Shown here one piece after another: positions 11,073 through 22,479 of a DNA stretch of 64,000 bases. Position 1 is the stretch's first letter; each line of letters opens with the position of its first letter. The DNA is from Mesostigma viride (Eukaryota > Streptophyta > Mesostigmatophyceae > Mesostigmatales > Mesostigmataceae). The stretch is taken from the NCBI GenBank assembly GCA_009746045.1, contig RPFO01000296.1, forward strand, positions 1,808,388 through 1,872,387, written 5' to 3'. The position numbers and the translations under genes are program-made. The notes beneath the pieces are model-generated. The model had not been told where the DNA came from. It saw only the letters and a list, made by a program, of their open reading frames with translations, and did not search any database.

Positions 11073-12194
11073 ATGGCAGACGGGCGCCGTAGCAAAGGTG
11101 CCCCAGCTAGCGGGAATAATGGTGGTGCTGGTAGTGGGACAGCTCACGTAGATGACGTGGGTGTCACCGGGGAAATTACCAATGTTCATCACAACCCTAA
11201 TAATACACAAGCTGTTCATGGCTATGACCTTACCACCCAGGGTTTGCTTATTGTGAATCAACTGCAACCTGTCACGTCAGACTCGAAGCCCAAGCAGGCT
11301 GAGGAGTTTGTGGAGGGGCTAGAGGGGTTTCCAAGTTTGTACGGTGGTACAAACTATTACCAGATCTGGATAGGTAGCCAGACTTTTGGCAAGTGTACAG
11401 ATCAGATAAAGGACCTCACTAGAGAATGCAAGAAGGCCAACAAGGCCTGGTCAAGCTACGTGGCAGAATTAAGGGAGCTGCTAGAGGATCAGAGGAAGAA
11501 AGTGGGGATCCATTGGCAGGATAAATACCAAGGGTGGGAGGTGAAAGGATACCTGATCCAGAACTTCCTTAACTATTGTAAAATGGTTGAGGAAGGCAGG
11601 GCTCACGGCTTTAATGTTGCTGACAACATAGCCCTGACCAACTGGCTCAAGGTTTCTGGGCTGGACAAGGCGACACGTGGCTCCTTAAAGGTCATGTGTG
11701 CCCCACACTCAACCCTCAAGGCCTACAAGGTCATAATCAAACAAGCCCTCGAGGCAGAGGAGCTGTTTGAGGGTGGAGTGCCAGCAGTGAAGGCTACCCA
11801 CGCAGGTGGGCGTGCCCAGGGGGGCTCCAAGACGTCTGAGGCTGACAGAAGCCAGGGAGGACGAGGGGGCAACCATAACAAGCGGAAGGGCAACCATTCA
11901 CCCGACCCTGACGGGAGGTCACACTCCAAGTCGGTGTTCAGGCGGGTGGGTGGTCAGCCCAAGCAGGGCAACGCGCCTGACAACGGGGGAGGAGGCCAGG
12001 GCAAGTCAAAGATCCAATGCTACCTGTGCAAGGGGTGGGGGCACATAAAGAAGGAGTGTCCCAGCTTCAAGAAGACCCAGGGCCAGGGCAGCAACAAGAA
12101 AAACAACAACAAGAACAACAACAAGAACAACCATAAGTCCCAGGCAGGCCAGCCTTCAAAGGGTAGTCAGCAAGAAGACAGCAAGGAGCAGTGA
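11073..12194 (+). CDS. gag: gag polyprotein (copy B), intact
   Basis: 373 codons from ATG 11073. Basic, Gly/Asn-rich N-terminus, then a helical capsid-like region (residues about 90-240, ESLEGFPSLYGGTNYYQIW-type sequence with many Lys/Glu), a Ser/Gly/Lys-rich hinge, and one C-x2-C-x4-H-x4-C zinc knuckle at residues 316-329 (CYLCKGWGHIKKEC). The Asn/Lys-rich tail is typical for RNA binding. It should assemble the virus-like particle. It ends in TGA, and pol continues in the same frame (see 12192). Confidence 0.85.
   Translation: MADGRRSKGAPASGNNGGAGSGTAHVDDVGVTGEITNVHHNPNNTQAVHGYDLTTQGLLIVNQLQPVTSDSKPKQAEEFVEGLEGFPSLYGGTNYYQIWIGSQTFGKCTDQIKDLTRECKKANKAWSSYVAELRELLEDQRKKVGIHWQDKYQGWEVKGYLIQNFLNYCKMVEEGRAHGFNVADNIALTNWLKVSGLDKATRGSLKVMCAPHSTLKAYKVIIKQALEAEELFEGGVPAVKATHAGGRAQGGSKTSEADRSQGGRGGNHNKRKGNHSPDPDGRSHSKSVFRRVGGQPKQGNAPDNGGGGQGKSKIQCYLCKGWGHIKKECPSFKKTQGQGSNKKNNNKNNNKNNHKSQAGQPSKGSQQEDSKEQ
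12192..12194 (+). promoter_or_regulatory. Candidate gag-pol readthrough stop (TGA)
   Basis: Context CAG-TGA-CTG. I checked codon by codon that the same frame stays open from 12195 to past 12470, into the integrase. The same TGA context is present in copy A (2638-2640). The related element D has gag and pol in one uninterrupted frame. Readthrough, as in some retroviruses, is the simple explanation; it is inferred, not shown. Confidence 0.5.
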
Positions 12195-12927
12195 CTGTCT
12201 GAGGCAACCCCTACACACCTTAATTCACCCAAGGGGGAGGCCAGGTGCTCCAATGCAGATTTCATATCTGGGCAACAAGAGGGTGATCGCCAGGTTCAGG
12301 GTGGCCCCAGGTCACCTGGAGAGGTACAGGTTCCTATGAAGACGTCCTTGACAGCTGGTGCAGCTGTAAGAATGTCTGACCCCATGCATCCTCGTGCTGG
12401 GCACGAGGGTGGACCTCTCATTTTGAGAGAAACCAATGTACAACCACAGAGGGGTGTGAAGGCCTCTGGTGGTATGCATGCATGTGGTCCCTGCTGGCGG
12501 TCCAGGTGTTGGGCATGAGCAGGGTGACTCAGGCTCTGAGTCAGAACAGGATGGAAGTCAGCATGGTGATGCTGGACAACCTGACAGCACAGTCCTGACT
12601 GTGCCAGGGACTGCTTCCTCTGTGTACCAAGAGTTGGGTGCCCGAATCCACAACATGTTTGGGCATGCCACTTCTCTGTCAAACAACTTTGCCTTCCGTA
12701 TGGGCAGGGCACCCCTTCTAAAGGCGTGTCAGCAAGCTGCCTCACGGTGTAAGTGCCAGTTGTCCTCCAACAAGCCCAGGAAATCACATGCCAAAGCTCT
12801 ACCTCAGAGCATTGGTGATCTGCAGTGTGATATCCAACACATCAGGGGCATGCAACTGTTGGTGTGCGTGGACAGGTACACAAAGTACAAGGTGCTGGAG
12901 CATTTACCTTCTATGAAGAACAGGTAC
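12195..12927 (+). pseudogene. pol (copy B) part 1: integrase N-terminal half
   Basis: Linker, then integrase zinc-binding H/C residues (IHNMFGH ... CKCQ, about 12640-12760) and the first catalytic Asp (LQCDIQHI). A CATG insertion near 12478, absent from copy A, shifts the frame. The sequence is cut by TIR element E at the TAC duplication (12925-12927) and resumes at 23257. Confidence 0.85.
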
Positions 12928-13010
12928 GAGGGGATTCATAGGTGTTTGCTCAATTTCACAAGTCTTCAAATGAGTAAAAATAAAATCTTTCAGATCTGAG
13001 GGTACCTAAA

Positions 13011-13905
13011 GCTGGACTGTTGCAGGCAGCATGTAGACCATGAAAATAGACCACCCACGAAAATTGGGCTCATTCTGAGCTCAAATGGTGACATGTGACA
13101 GCATACATGTGCAGTTTTTCGTCATTTTCCCCCTTTTCTTACATGAAACAAATATGAATAGTGGACAAATGAACTCATTTCAGGCTGGACTGTTGCAGGC
13201 AGCATGTAGACCATGAAAATAGACCACCCACAAAAATTGGGCTCATTCTGAGCTCAAATGGTGACATGTGACAGCATACATGTGCAGTTTTTCGTCATTT
13301 TCCCCCTTTTCTTACATGCAACAAATATGAATAGTGGACAAATGAACTCATATCAGGCTGGATTCTTGCAGGCAGCATTATACCATGAAAATAGACCACC
13401 CACAAAAATTGGGCTCATTCTGAGCTCAAATGGTGACATGTGACAGCATACATGTGCAGTTTTTCGTCATTTTCCCCCTTTTCTTACATGAAACAAATAT
13501 GAATAGTGAACAAATGAACTCATATCAGGCTGGATTCTTGCAGGCAGCATTTATACCATGAAAATAGACCACCCACGAAAATTGGGCTCATTCTGAGCTC
13601 AAATGGTGACATGTGACAGCATACATGTGCAGTTTTTCGTCATTTTCCCCCTTTTCTTACATGAAACAAATATGAATAGTGAACAAATGAACTCATTTCA
13701 GGCTGGATTCTTGCAGGCAGCATCTAGACCATGAAAATAGACCACCCACAAAAATTGGGCTCATTCTGAGCTCAAATGGTGACATGTGACAGCATACATG
13801 TGCAGTTTTTCGTCATTTTCTCGGTTAACTTACATGAAACAAATATGAATAGTGAACAAATGAACTCATATCAAGTTGGATTCTTGCAGGCAGCATTTAG
13901 AAAAT
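13011..13905 (+). repeat. Left subterminal array of element E (~172 bp x 5)
   Basis: Units begin near 13011, 13182, 13356, 13528 and 13700, each starting with a GGCTGGA(C/T)T-like segment and containing TGAGCTCAAATGGTGACATG. Inverted relatives are at about 22480-23150, so the element could fold into a long hairpin. Confidence 0.9.
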
Positions 13906-14153
13906 GCACATTGCCAGCTTTTACGTCATATCCCATTGAAAAAAAATAGATGAGCCATGAGCCATGAAACCTGTTCACCCAAATATGGTTTTATCCCATT
14001 TGATATATGTTCTACCAATTGTAAGGACATGTAATAAACCTATGAACCAAGGTCATAAGACACGGAATGTGTTGATCACAAGGCTGCTAGCCGCAAAGCA
14101 TGCACCGAGAAGGTAGGGCAGCCATGAAAAATTAAAAGCCACATGCGGCAAGG

Positions 14154-14834
14154 CTAGTCATCAGAGTCTGAATCAGGAATGATGGGAGGCCGGCGCTTGT
14201 GGCGCGGGGTGGCCTTGGCTTGCTTCATTGCCGTGGAACGCTGGGCGACCTGCTTGCGAATGCACTCAGTAATGTCCGCCTTCCCTCGCGCAATGCTCGC
14301 AGGTGGAAGATTTGGCAACTGCACACCGGGGCATGCGCAAAGCGCAGCCTGCACCTCATCAAATCCCACTATTTCATCGTCGCCATCGGAGTATAGCAGA
14401 TGGGCCATGTCGTGCTCCTTACTAAAGGCCGTCACATGGCCATGATACCGCTTCTCCCCCGAGTTGGGGCCCGAAAATATCTTGCATACCAGGGTCCCCA
14501 CCAACCATTCCGGCTCTGGCACGTCCATGACACGCGATTTGAAAAGTCCCACCGCCGTCTTCTCCGCCATCGCCGGGGTTCCGTACCCATCCCACTGAAT
14601 CCAGTCGAGCGAGAGCCCAACAACAGCATCCTTCGTGTGCTGCGTCAATGTGCCACTGCTTGTCAAGCCCACCCGGCGCACCTTGCCCCCCCCGCACGCC
14701 ACGAAGACAAGACGATTGTGCTTGCCTTCACTGAAAATGTGTGGGTACCTGTCCTTGTGGCGGCGGGCAGGGGGAAATGGGCCGAGCTCGGGCTGAAGGG
14801 CGAAAACCGCGTTGTGTACGAGTGCGAGCCGTAG
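14154..14834 (-). CDS. Hypothetical protein fragment with Tudor-like segment
   Basis: Open frame of about 227 codons on the minus strand with no ATG at its start; an in-frame stop lies just upstream. A neighbouring frame (up to about 15127) carries plausible continuing sequence (GDLSPDAVVELECYG), so an intron or frameshift joins the two. A segment G-x-L-V-x-K-x-F ... Y-x-G-x-V ... Y-S-D-G-D-D-E near 14370-14475 looks like a Tudor/chromo-type chromatin-binding fold. The C-terminus is basic and ends in Asp/Ser repeats. An acidic stretch further upstream (about 15450-15520) may belong to the same gene. Function not known; probably cargo or transposition-related. Confidence 0.4.
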   Translation of the reverse strand, partial: LRLALVHNAVFALQPELGPFPPARRHKDRYPHIFSEGKHNRLVFVACGGGKVRRVGLTSSGTLTQHTKDAVVGLSLDWIQWDGYGTPAMAEKTAVGLFKSRVMDVPEPEWLVGTLVCKIFSGPNSGEKRYHGHVTAFSKEHDMAHLLYSDGDDEIVGFDEVQAALCACPGVQLPNLPPASIARGKADITECIRKQVAQRSTAMKQAKATPRHKRRPPIIPDSDSDD

Positions 14835-15959
14835 CACTCAAGTTCAACCACGGCGTCTGGCGATAAGTCGCCGGTGATGTTGCGGGCCACCACGTACAGC
14901 AAAGGAGTGAAAGGCATTAGGGGGCTGCACAGAAGATCGCAGCTGTCCTTTAGCCCCGGATGTTGACACATCATCGGCTTCCCCACGTCCTCGATGCCCT
15001 CCCATGCTGCAGCGGATGCTTGCTTTAGCGCGACCGCTGCATCCTCTGCGCGTCGCACAGTGCTCAGGGCTAGCGGGCCGCCCCGCGTGGACAACGGGGT
15101 CAACCAGCGGCACGAAGCAACGAGCACCCTCCAATGCTAGACGCGTTTCCGCATCCAGGTCAGTGGTGGCACTCGGGCCTGCTCCGCTCTGATTGGGTCG
15201 CCGCAGCGCCTGGATTTCCGCTCTACAGTGTAGTTGGCCCAATATTTGCTGCGCCAATGCAATGGCGGCCTCCCAGATTACAAACGACGACAGGGCTTTC
15301 TCGGGATCTTGGATGCATCGGCGTTTACAACACCGACCGCGCTGCAACTCCGACTGCCGCGATCACGTCGGCATTTGTAGCGTATTTCAATACTGTCGAG
15401 GCAGACGATTTTAATCCTGTTGTGCGAGCCTCACGGCACCCACCATCTAGATCATCATCGTCATCACTGATATCGAGATGGTCGACCTGCAAGTCATCAC
15501 CGTCTACTACGCCCTTGTATGCCTCGTGGGGAATCGACACTGCCTGGGCATAAATTCCGTCCCCTTGTACGACACGGGCCCATGGTGGTCGGGACGTAAG
15601 AGGCTCAGCAACACCAAAACGCCGACGAACGTTCGCCAGCAAGCTGCCTCATCCCCTGCGGCTAAAACAGGGGGCCCAGGGGTCAAGGGTCGACTTCTTC
15701 AATGTCCAACGACATCCAATTCCAGCGCCCCCCACCATATTCGTCACGGCGCCTCAAATAGTCTGAACCTTCACGACCGCCCATGGCAGCTCTCGCGAGC
15801 GATTATTCTAGCTCCGCAAAATTATTGCAATCAGCCAATTTGATCGAATTCACCATCGTCTCGCTCGGGGTTGGCACGCCTCTCCCAATGATGCCTCTCC
15901 TGCCTCTTTTGTGGCTCGATCTTCCACCGACTCAGCGCGGCGTATGAAAGTTCCATTCA

Positions 15960-16735
15960 TGCAGAATTCATTCACCGACCCCCAACACTGACCGTACAGC
16001 CAGAACATACGAAAAGGTCTTGCATTCTCAATGAAAATGGGCTGTAACGGCATTCCATTGAGAATTCCATTCAGAACTCATTCACCGACCCCCAACACTG
16101 ACCGTACAGCCTGAATTGGGCTGAACATGCGAAAAGGACTTGCATTCTCAATGAAAATGGGCTGTTGCGGCATTCCATTGAGAATTCCATTGAGAACTCA
16201 TTCACCGACCCCCAACACTGACCGTACAGCCTGAACTGGGCTGAACATGCGAAAAGGACTTGCATTCTCAATGAAAATGGGCTGTTGCGGCATTCCATTG
16301 AGAATTCCATTGAGAACTCATTCACGACCCCCAACACTGACCGTACAGCCTGAACTGGGCTGAACATGCGAAAAGGACTTGCATTCTCAATGAAAATGGG
16401 CTGTTGCGGCATTCCATTGAGAATTCCATTGAGAACCCATTCACCGACCCCCAACACTGACCGTACAGCCTGAACTGGGCTGAACATGCAAAAAGGTCTT
16501 GCATTCTCAATGAAAATGGGCTGTTGCGGCATTCCATTGAGAATTCCATTGAGAACCCATTCACCGACCCCCAACACTGACCGTACAGCCTGAACTGGGC
16601 TGAACATGCGAAAAGGACTTGCATTCTCAATGAAAATGGGCTGTTGCGGCATTCCATTGAGAATTCCATTGAGAACCCATGCACCGACCCCCAACACTGA
16701 CCGTACAACCTGAACTGGGCTGAACATGCGAGAAA
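15960..16735. repeat. 120 bp minisatellite in element E
   Basis: About six and a half copies of a 119-120 bp unit (starts near 15961, 16081, 16201, 16321, 16440, 16560, 16680), each containing CCCCCAACACTGACCGTACA. Because the unit is a multiple of three it gives a long minus-strand frame with a 40-residue repeat, which I do not treat as a gene. Confidence 0.93.
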
Positions 16736-16968
16736 CGAAGGACCATCCAAAAGTGAAAAAATTCTGATTCAAACAGTCCGCGGTGTTGTCCGAGCCTCGC
16801 ATGCAAATGGCATTTGAATGAACAAAGCACAGTGACCGTCGTCTTTGCGCGCGCGCGGCTGCAGGTGCGTACAGCCTGCCAAGCACTACCGGTAATTACT
16901 TTGTGCGCGCACGAACAAAACCAACGTCGCCGGCGATTGTTTACCAAAACGTGCCTGCATAATATGAT

Positions 16969-17613
16969 ATGGCAATGAGTGAAACTGAGAACCAGAGGGC
17001 AAAACGCCTGTGTTATGCAAATACTTTAGGTGTTTGCGTGTTAGATCATGAAGATGGGGCAGATAACCAATGTCAGGGGAGATTGACGTGCAGGTGCTTT
17101 GTGTACGTCGAAAATATTGTTCATGAACGGATTTTGGCAACGGTGAAGAAATTCTGGAAGCTACGTAGATGGCATGATAGGTCAGTATGCTGTTCGGTTT
17201 TACAATTTCTTTTTCCGCCCAGTAGCTGCGGATATCGCGAGTATGGGTTATGGTACGCTTCTGGGCTAATGGGCGACCCGGGCAACAGAGGGACCTGGGC
17301 AGTTAGATGGGTCAAAGAGTCTCCATTTTTTCGTCGTGATATCGCAGTCACGCCTGGCGAAAACCACGGCGAGCGCGAGCCATATTTTACTTTTGCCGCA
17401 AGGCTGGGTGCTTCCCGGGCGTCACCGTCCTTTAATATATATTTCTTGAGCTGTTCCGCGCAGCTGGCGGCCTGGGCGCACGTCAAGAACAAGGTTCCGG
17501 ATGTCATCCGCAACCGCGTCGTTCTAAATAAGCGTGTCAAGAGTATCGTAGCTTATAACTCCCGCAGACTTTATGATTCCGGTTCTTTTCGATGCCCAAC
17601 GTCGTGGTTGTGA
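16969..17613 (+). CDS. Hypothetical ORF of 214 codons
   Basis: Opens MAMSETENQRAKRL after a repeat-free stretch inside element E. No recognised domain; cysteine-rich patches and several Trp. An opposite-strand frame of 139 codons overlaps it and I cannot decide between them. Possibly chance. Confidence 0.15.
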   Translation: MAMSETENQRAKRLCYANTLGVCVLDHEDGADNQCQGRLTCRCFVYVENIVHERILATVKKFWKLRRWHDRSVCCSVLQFLFPPSSCGYREYGLWYASGLMGDPGNRGTWAVRWVKESPFFRRDIAVTPGENHGEREPYFTFAARLGASRASPSFNIYFLSCSAQLAAWAHVKNKVPDVIRNRVVLNKRVKSIVAYNSRRLYDSGSFRCPTSWL

Positions 17614-18264
17614 TTACGCCTATGTCCGGGGAACTTAAAGGAAGTTTGCTGGGTAATGCTTTCTTTTCCCGTGTTGTCACTGAAAAGGTAAACGGCCTTG
17701 TGTCGTCAAAACAGCAGCAAGCAGAAGTCACTGTGCTTAGAATTGCAATGTGGTAGTTTGATTTAACACATATACTGCCTTGTTGCTGAAAACTTTTTCA
17801 AGGCCTGCTGGGATGTTGCCCATATGTTTCCAACGCTTTAACTCATGTCCAAGTGAGCTAGACTGGCTTGGAAACTTGAGCTTGTCATGCTTACATTGTG
17901 CTTGTATTGCTATTTGTGCCTCTTTGCAGTATCTGCTTTATATATAATTGAAGGCTTCAGCATCATTGTCGAGCACCGTGGTGGCAGCCAAGCCTCCAAT
18001 AACGATCATGGACCTAACCTTGCCAAGTATTTGCTTCTTATTATTTCATTCTTTGGACTGAGCTAGCTTTGAGCTAGCTTTACACCTGCTATTTGGCCTG
18101 CACCATGGTCCCTGGCTGCCAGTTACATTTTGTGCCCCCCCCCGGCAGGCTGCAGGGTCTAGGATAGCGAGGGTGTAACGTAGACATGTTGTGGGCACCC
18201 TGGGTGCATTTTCAGGACCAGCCTTTACTTTACCTGGCCCTGCCTTCTTTCTGGGCATATTAAA

Positions 18265-18342
18265 GATAACGGCAGGCTCGAGCTACCATGGTCCGGATTC
18301 TCCCGATTTCTGGCCTGCGCTGGTTGTCTCTTTGATATTGTT
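18265..18342 (+). repeat. ~75 bp segment shared with the CACTA element
   Basis: Contains CTCGAGCTACCATGGTCCGG and is repeated in inverse orientation at 26356-26432 with only a few differences. Sequence on either side is unrelated. Confidence 0.85.
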
Positions 18343-18742
18343 GACTTGAGTGCTTGTTGGTCACTCGCGTAGCGACCCCCCTGCATTCATAAATCGTAAA
18401 CCATTATACAATGAGCATATTTCATGGATGTTAAGCATTGCTACTCTTGAACACATCATACATGAACATGTTTCCATGCCGTACCCATGGATATGTTAAA
18501 ATGTGTGAGTTATTACAAATGGTATCCATGCTTAATTAATTTGGATGGTACTGGTACCTATTTCTAGTTACCAGTTTTACTCGTAACTACAAATCGTAAC
18601 CAGTTTTAGAACCGAGCTGGCGCGAATGCCAGTAGATATTTCCGTGATATTTTTAGGTCTGCATGCTGCTAGAGCTAGATGTGTAGTACACCCTGATACC
18701 GGACATCACTATGTTCAGACCAAGTTTGCAGGGACTAATTAA

Positions 18743-21035
18743 GGGGAGGGGACACCCCTAAAGGGCACTTTTCTGGAAACCATACCTATGCATGTGCTAA
18801 AAATCCAATAATGATCGGGGACCATAAATATGATTTTTTTAAAAAATTCCAACCACTTGGGGGGGGTACTAGCCCCCACCCGATGCCGGTTACGCGCTAA
18901 AAATAGAAAAAGACGCTACTTTTGGCATATTTTCCCTAGGACAATGGGCAAACATATTTGGACCAAATCATATATTTCCATATAGTTCCCCCACTTTTGA
19001 GAAAGTCTGCCTAATTTTGAGCACAAAACAATGATGTTTAGACACATTGATGGATTTTCCCGCAAAAAGGGTACTTTTTTTCACCAAAAAAAATAAAACA
19101 AATCATAAACACATGGAATCATGCCATATCTTATATTTTCAAATACTAGAGAGGGGGGACATGCAGCCCCAAATTTTCAGGTCATTCTGACAAGCGCAGC
19201 CCTATTTGATGGATATTCCTGGATTGCCACCTGTGACGAAGCTAAGGGAGGTTTTAGCTAGTATTTAACCACACTAACACCCCTTTATACATCTAAGCCT
19301 CATGAAAACTGGCCAAACCACATACTACCATTCTCTGCACAAATGGTACCTCCTATGTTCAAGGTTTGACGCCATTCTGACAAGAACTGCCCAAGTTACA
19401 ACCATTCCAAGACGGCCACCCATGTAGACGCTACAAGGAAATTAGAGTAACCATTTAGCCACACTAGCACCTCCTTCTTCATCAAAGACATCTGCAAATT
19501 GACCAAAGCACACATAATCAACTCTTGCACGCTGACGGCAACGCATGCTCAATGTGGGGGGTCATTGCGACAAGAACTGCTCAAGTTGATGGGTTTCCTA
19601 TATGACCACATGACAAGGCGCTAAGGACCACTCAGTAAGTTAGTAACCCCACAGTGCCACTTAATATGCCATCCAACATGCACCAAAACCATGCAGAGTA
19701 TGTTTACAAAGTACAAAGGGGTGGCCCCGCACCTCATATGTCTTCATCATCCCTCCAGCATGGCCAGCCTTGTAAATATGTGCATAGCCTTGACGATGGT
19801 AGCCCTAACATGCCTAAGCAGTATTTCCTATGTTTCTCCCAGGTTAGAGTGTAAGGTTGATGCCAACCAAGCTAATCAACACAACAACACCTCCTAAACT
19901 GTCCTCCCCGGCATGGATGACAAACTGGGACTATGGAGGGCAAGGAACCAAGTAGGAACATGGTATATATAGCTTGCATGCAGTCATGCATGTCAACCGT
20001 GGTTGGCTCAGCACATTGTAGTCTTGTCACATCATCATAACAAAGGACAGCTCAAACAACCATTGGTGCCAGCTATCTACATGCAGTCACACAAATGCAA
20101 TATCTCCAACATCATCATCACTAAAACACTTCCATCCCTGCACGATAAAATGCAAAGAAACCATTGGCGGCCCTTCACCGCATGAGCGCTGTGATGCCGC
20201 TGCGGCCTGCGAAGGCCGAAGAGAGGGTGCGTCACTCTCAAACAACAAGAAGCGTCCATACGCACAACATCCTTGCCAGAACACGTTTTATGAAATGCCT
20301 TATACCTTCCCGAAGAGCTACAGGCTGCGACTGGAGCGGCCCTGATCACGACATCAACGAAAACAATCTAAAGCTGCCAGGTATTCGACAACACAACGGC
20401 AAGCGACGGCGAGCTAGCTGGCGGAAACTGCCCAAAAAGAACGCAAAAAACCTCGAACGATGAGCTCATAGAAGAAAGCACCGATAGCAGATAACATTCG
20501 CGACAAAGCTGTACCTTGCCCTCGTAAATCCCTCGCCCAGGCGCGCAACAACAGCCGTTCTTCCATGGACAGGTCAGACACGCACTGCGCAGGTCTGAAC
20601 AATTACTTACCGATAATGGCCGAAAATCTGGCAAAAAGCAGCAGCTCGGTTTAGAATTCGATGCAACCGATATTAATGCCTGATTCACGGTCAGAACAGC
20701 CCCCCAAACCGCTATTTTACAGCCGCTATCATGAATTCTATTTCATTCCGCGCGACCAAAAAATTCAGATTACCCCCCATGCCGATGGCATAAAAAAACA
20801 ACAGCGATATTGTAAACCAGCTGATTTCCGCCACAAACTAACATCATAAACTCATCTCCTTTTAGATTCGAGTAAAATTTTTGCATTTCGCCTGCCCTAG
20901 TGTGGTAGTTTCGCCTGAACGCAGTCGCCATGGCCACTTCCGCAAGGGGTGCGCGCACCGTGCACGTGAAATTTGTGACCTTCGGTTCCGGCGCGAATTT
21001 TTTGGCGCCAAAAAATTCGGGGGTGTCCCGTCCCC
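18743..21035. mobile_element. TTAA-flanked DNA transposon F
   Basis: TIRs GGGGAGGGGACACCCC (18743-18758) and its inverse GGGGTGTCCCGTCCCC at the right tip (one mismatch), flanked by TTAA (18739-18742, 21036-21039). Tips differ from the other two TTAA elements here, so it may be a different piggyBac branch or a Kolobok-type element. 2.3 kb with no recognisable transposase; 19200-19700 holds three loosely similar segments, each with a GACAAG(A/C)(A/G)C core. Confidence 0.75.
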
Positions 21036-21474
21036 TTAACGGTTACAGTACAGGGGGGTACCCTGGTGCACAGCTGCCACTCATTTTTAGCTTGTCATCT
21101 TCCAGTTATTTTTAGATAGTACAGCTGGGTCCTTGTGACGTCCAGTGATGTGAGTGTTCAGAAGCCATGCATGGCTACCAATTTCACTGCCTTTCCAAGA
21201 CCAGGTCCAATAAAGTTGTTTAAACCTGACAGCATACATTTTAGGTGTATCATGTCTCGCACCCAGCGGATCCCCCTGGGGGGTCCTTAAAATGTACCCA
21301 TAGGACATTGCAACATGACCACGGCAACATGACCCCCAAGTAACTCAATATATGTGTGTGCTTTGGTCCCAATATGGATGGCAAAATTGTTATTAGGTTG
21401 GTTTGTGGACTTTATAGTGCAAAGTGCAACTGGTAACTACTTTTAGGAACGAGTTAGACACCATCCAAGGGTTG

Positions 21475-21500
21475 AAAATGTCCTCACATGAGGACATTTT
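21475..21500. other. Short perfect inverted repeat
   Basis: 12 bp arms around 2 bp (AAAATGTCCTCA-CA-inverse). It overlaps the likely ATG (21478) of the two-exon candidate, so it could form a hairpin at that start codon. Confidence 0.6.
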
Positions 21501-22081
21501 CTTGGTGATTAGACAGCAGCAGCATCCGCAGCAGCTGCTGCAACAACAGCAACACTATCGCCTCCCACTCCCTGCCGCTACAACGACTACACGAGTAATT
21601 GACGGGGACGCCGAAGTAGCGCCCCTCGCGCAAGTGCAGCAAATGCTGGCTCATATGCAACTTCCCCAGGTATGTCCTTTCCTATTGTGATTTCTTTGAA
21701 TCAACATAATCTGCCTTTGTGAATAGTTTGTTGGAGTATATAGGATATATTTGTTTGGTTTGTTGATTATTCCTTCATATACCGTGCCCTAAGGCATGCT
21801 GGCTTGATGTGCTGGGTGGTGGTGTGCAGGTTGGTGGACGCCGGCTCCCATCCATTGATCCCTTCTCTGGCACGGTCTCTGTGGCGGTGGCTGCGCTCAA
21901 CTCAATTGCGACACTGGCCATGTCTGGGAACACGACGCCCGTGCCACGATGGCGCCCGGTGACCACGTGGATGCCATCATCCGTGTCAGCTCCGCCCAAC
22001 TATGGTGTCGGCCGCCCATTGCAGCAGTGGCCAAACTTCTCCAATGACTGGACTATTAGCAATGACTGGTTTACCAGCTAA
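21478..22081 (+). CDS. Candidate two-exon gene, 3' part
   Basis: Exon 1 (ATG 21478 to 21669) is Gln-rich (RQQQHPQQLLQQQQH) and ends CCCCAG before GTATGT (21670). The intron ends TGTGCAG at 21829. Exon 2 (21830-22081) continues in the same phase (VGGRRLPSIDPFSGTV...) to a stop. Joined length about 147 residues. A possible acceptor TTTTAG at 21445 suggests more exons upstream. No family recognised. It lies near the right end of element E on the opposite strand to the 14154 gene. Confidence 0.35.
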
Positions 22082-22479
22082 GCTTATACTAGTTTCTGAT
22101 GTATTATTAAGTGAGCCAGTGCTTCTAGTAGAAGGTGATGTCTTAGTACTTATTGTATATTCATGCTGGACTGAAAGAGTACGTGGCGTGCCACTGGCAG
22201 CCGAGACATGTGCCTTGTCGTCTGTCGATGGCCTGGGTTGCTCTTGTGCCATCCCATTTCATCTCAGATTGAATCATGAAGTTTCATGATTCAGTTGATG
22301 CTTGCAAGTTTCCAGCCTGACATGATCGATCGAGTTCATTTGGTCGCACAAAAATGTTTTATTCAAGAGAACAGTGGCAATGGCATCAAACTGCATTGTT
22401 TTCCTTTCATTTGTCACCTTTTGAGCTGTAAACAGTCTATTTTGATGGTCTACATGCTGCTTACAAGTTTCCAGCCTGA

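Noticed and set aside
16071-16886. 271-codon minus frame with 40-residue repeats
   Set aside because: Product of the 120 bp minisatellite; overlapping frames show the same repeat peptide shifted, and unit ends vary without frame preservation.
20077-20688. Several 60-106 codon frames in element F
   Set aside because: Overlapping on both strands, no recognisable domain, no consistent start.
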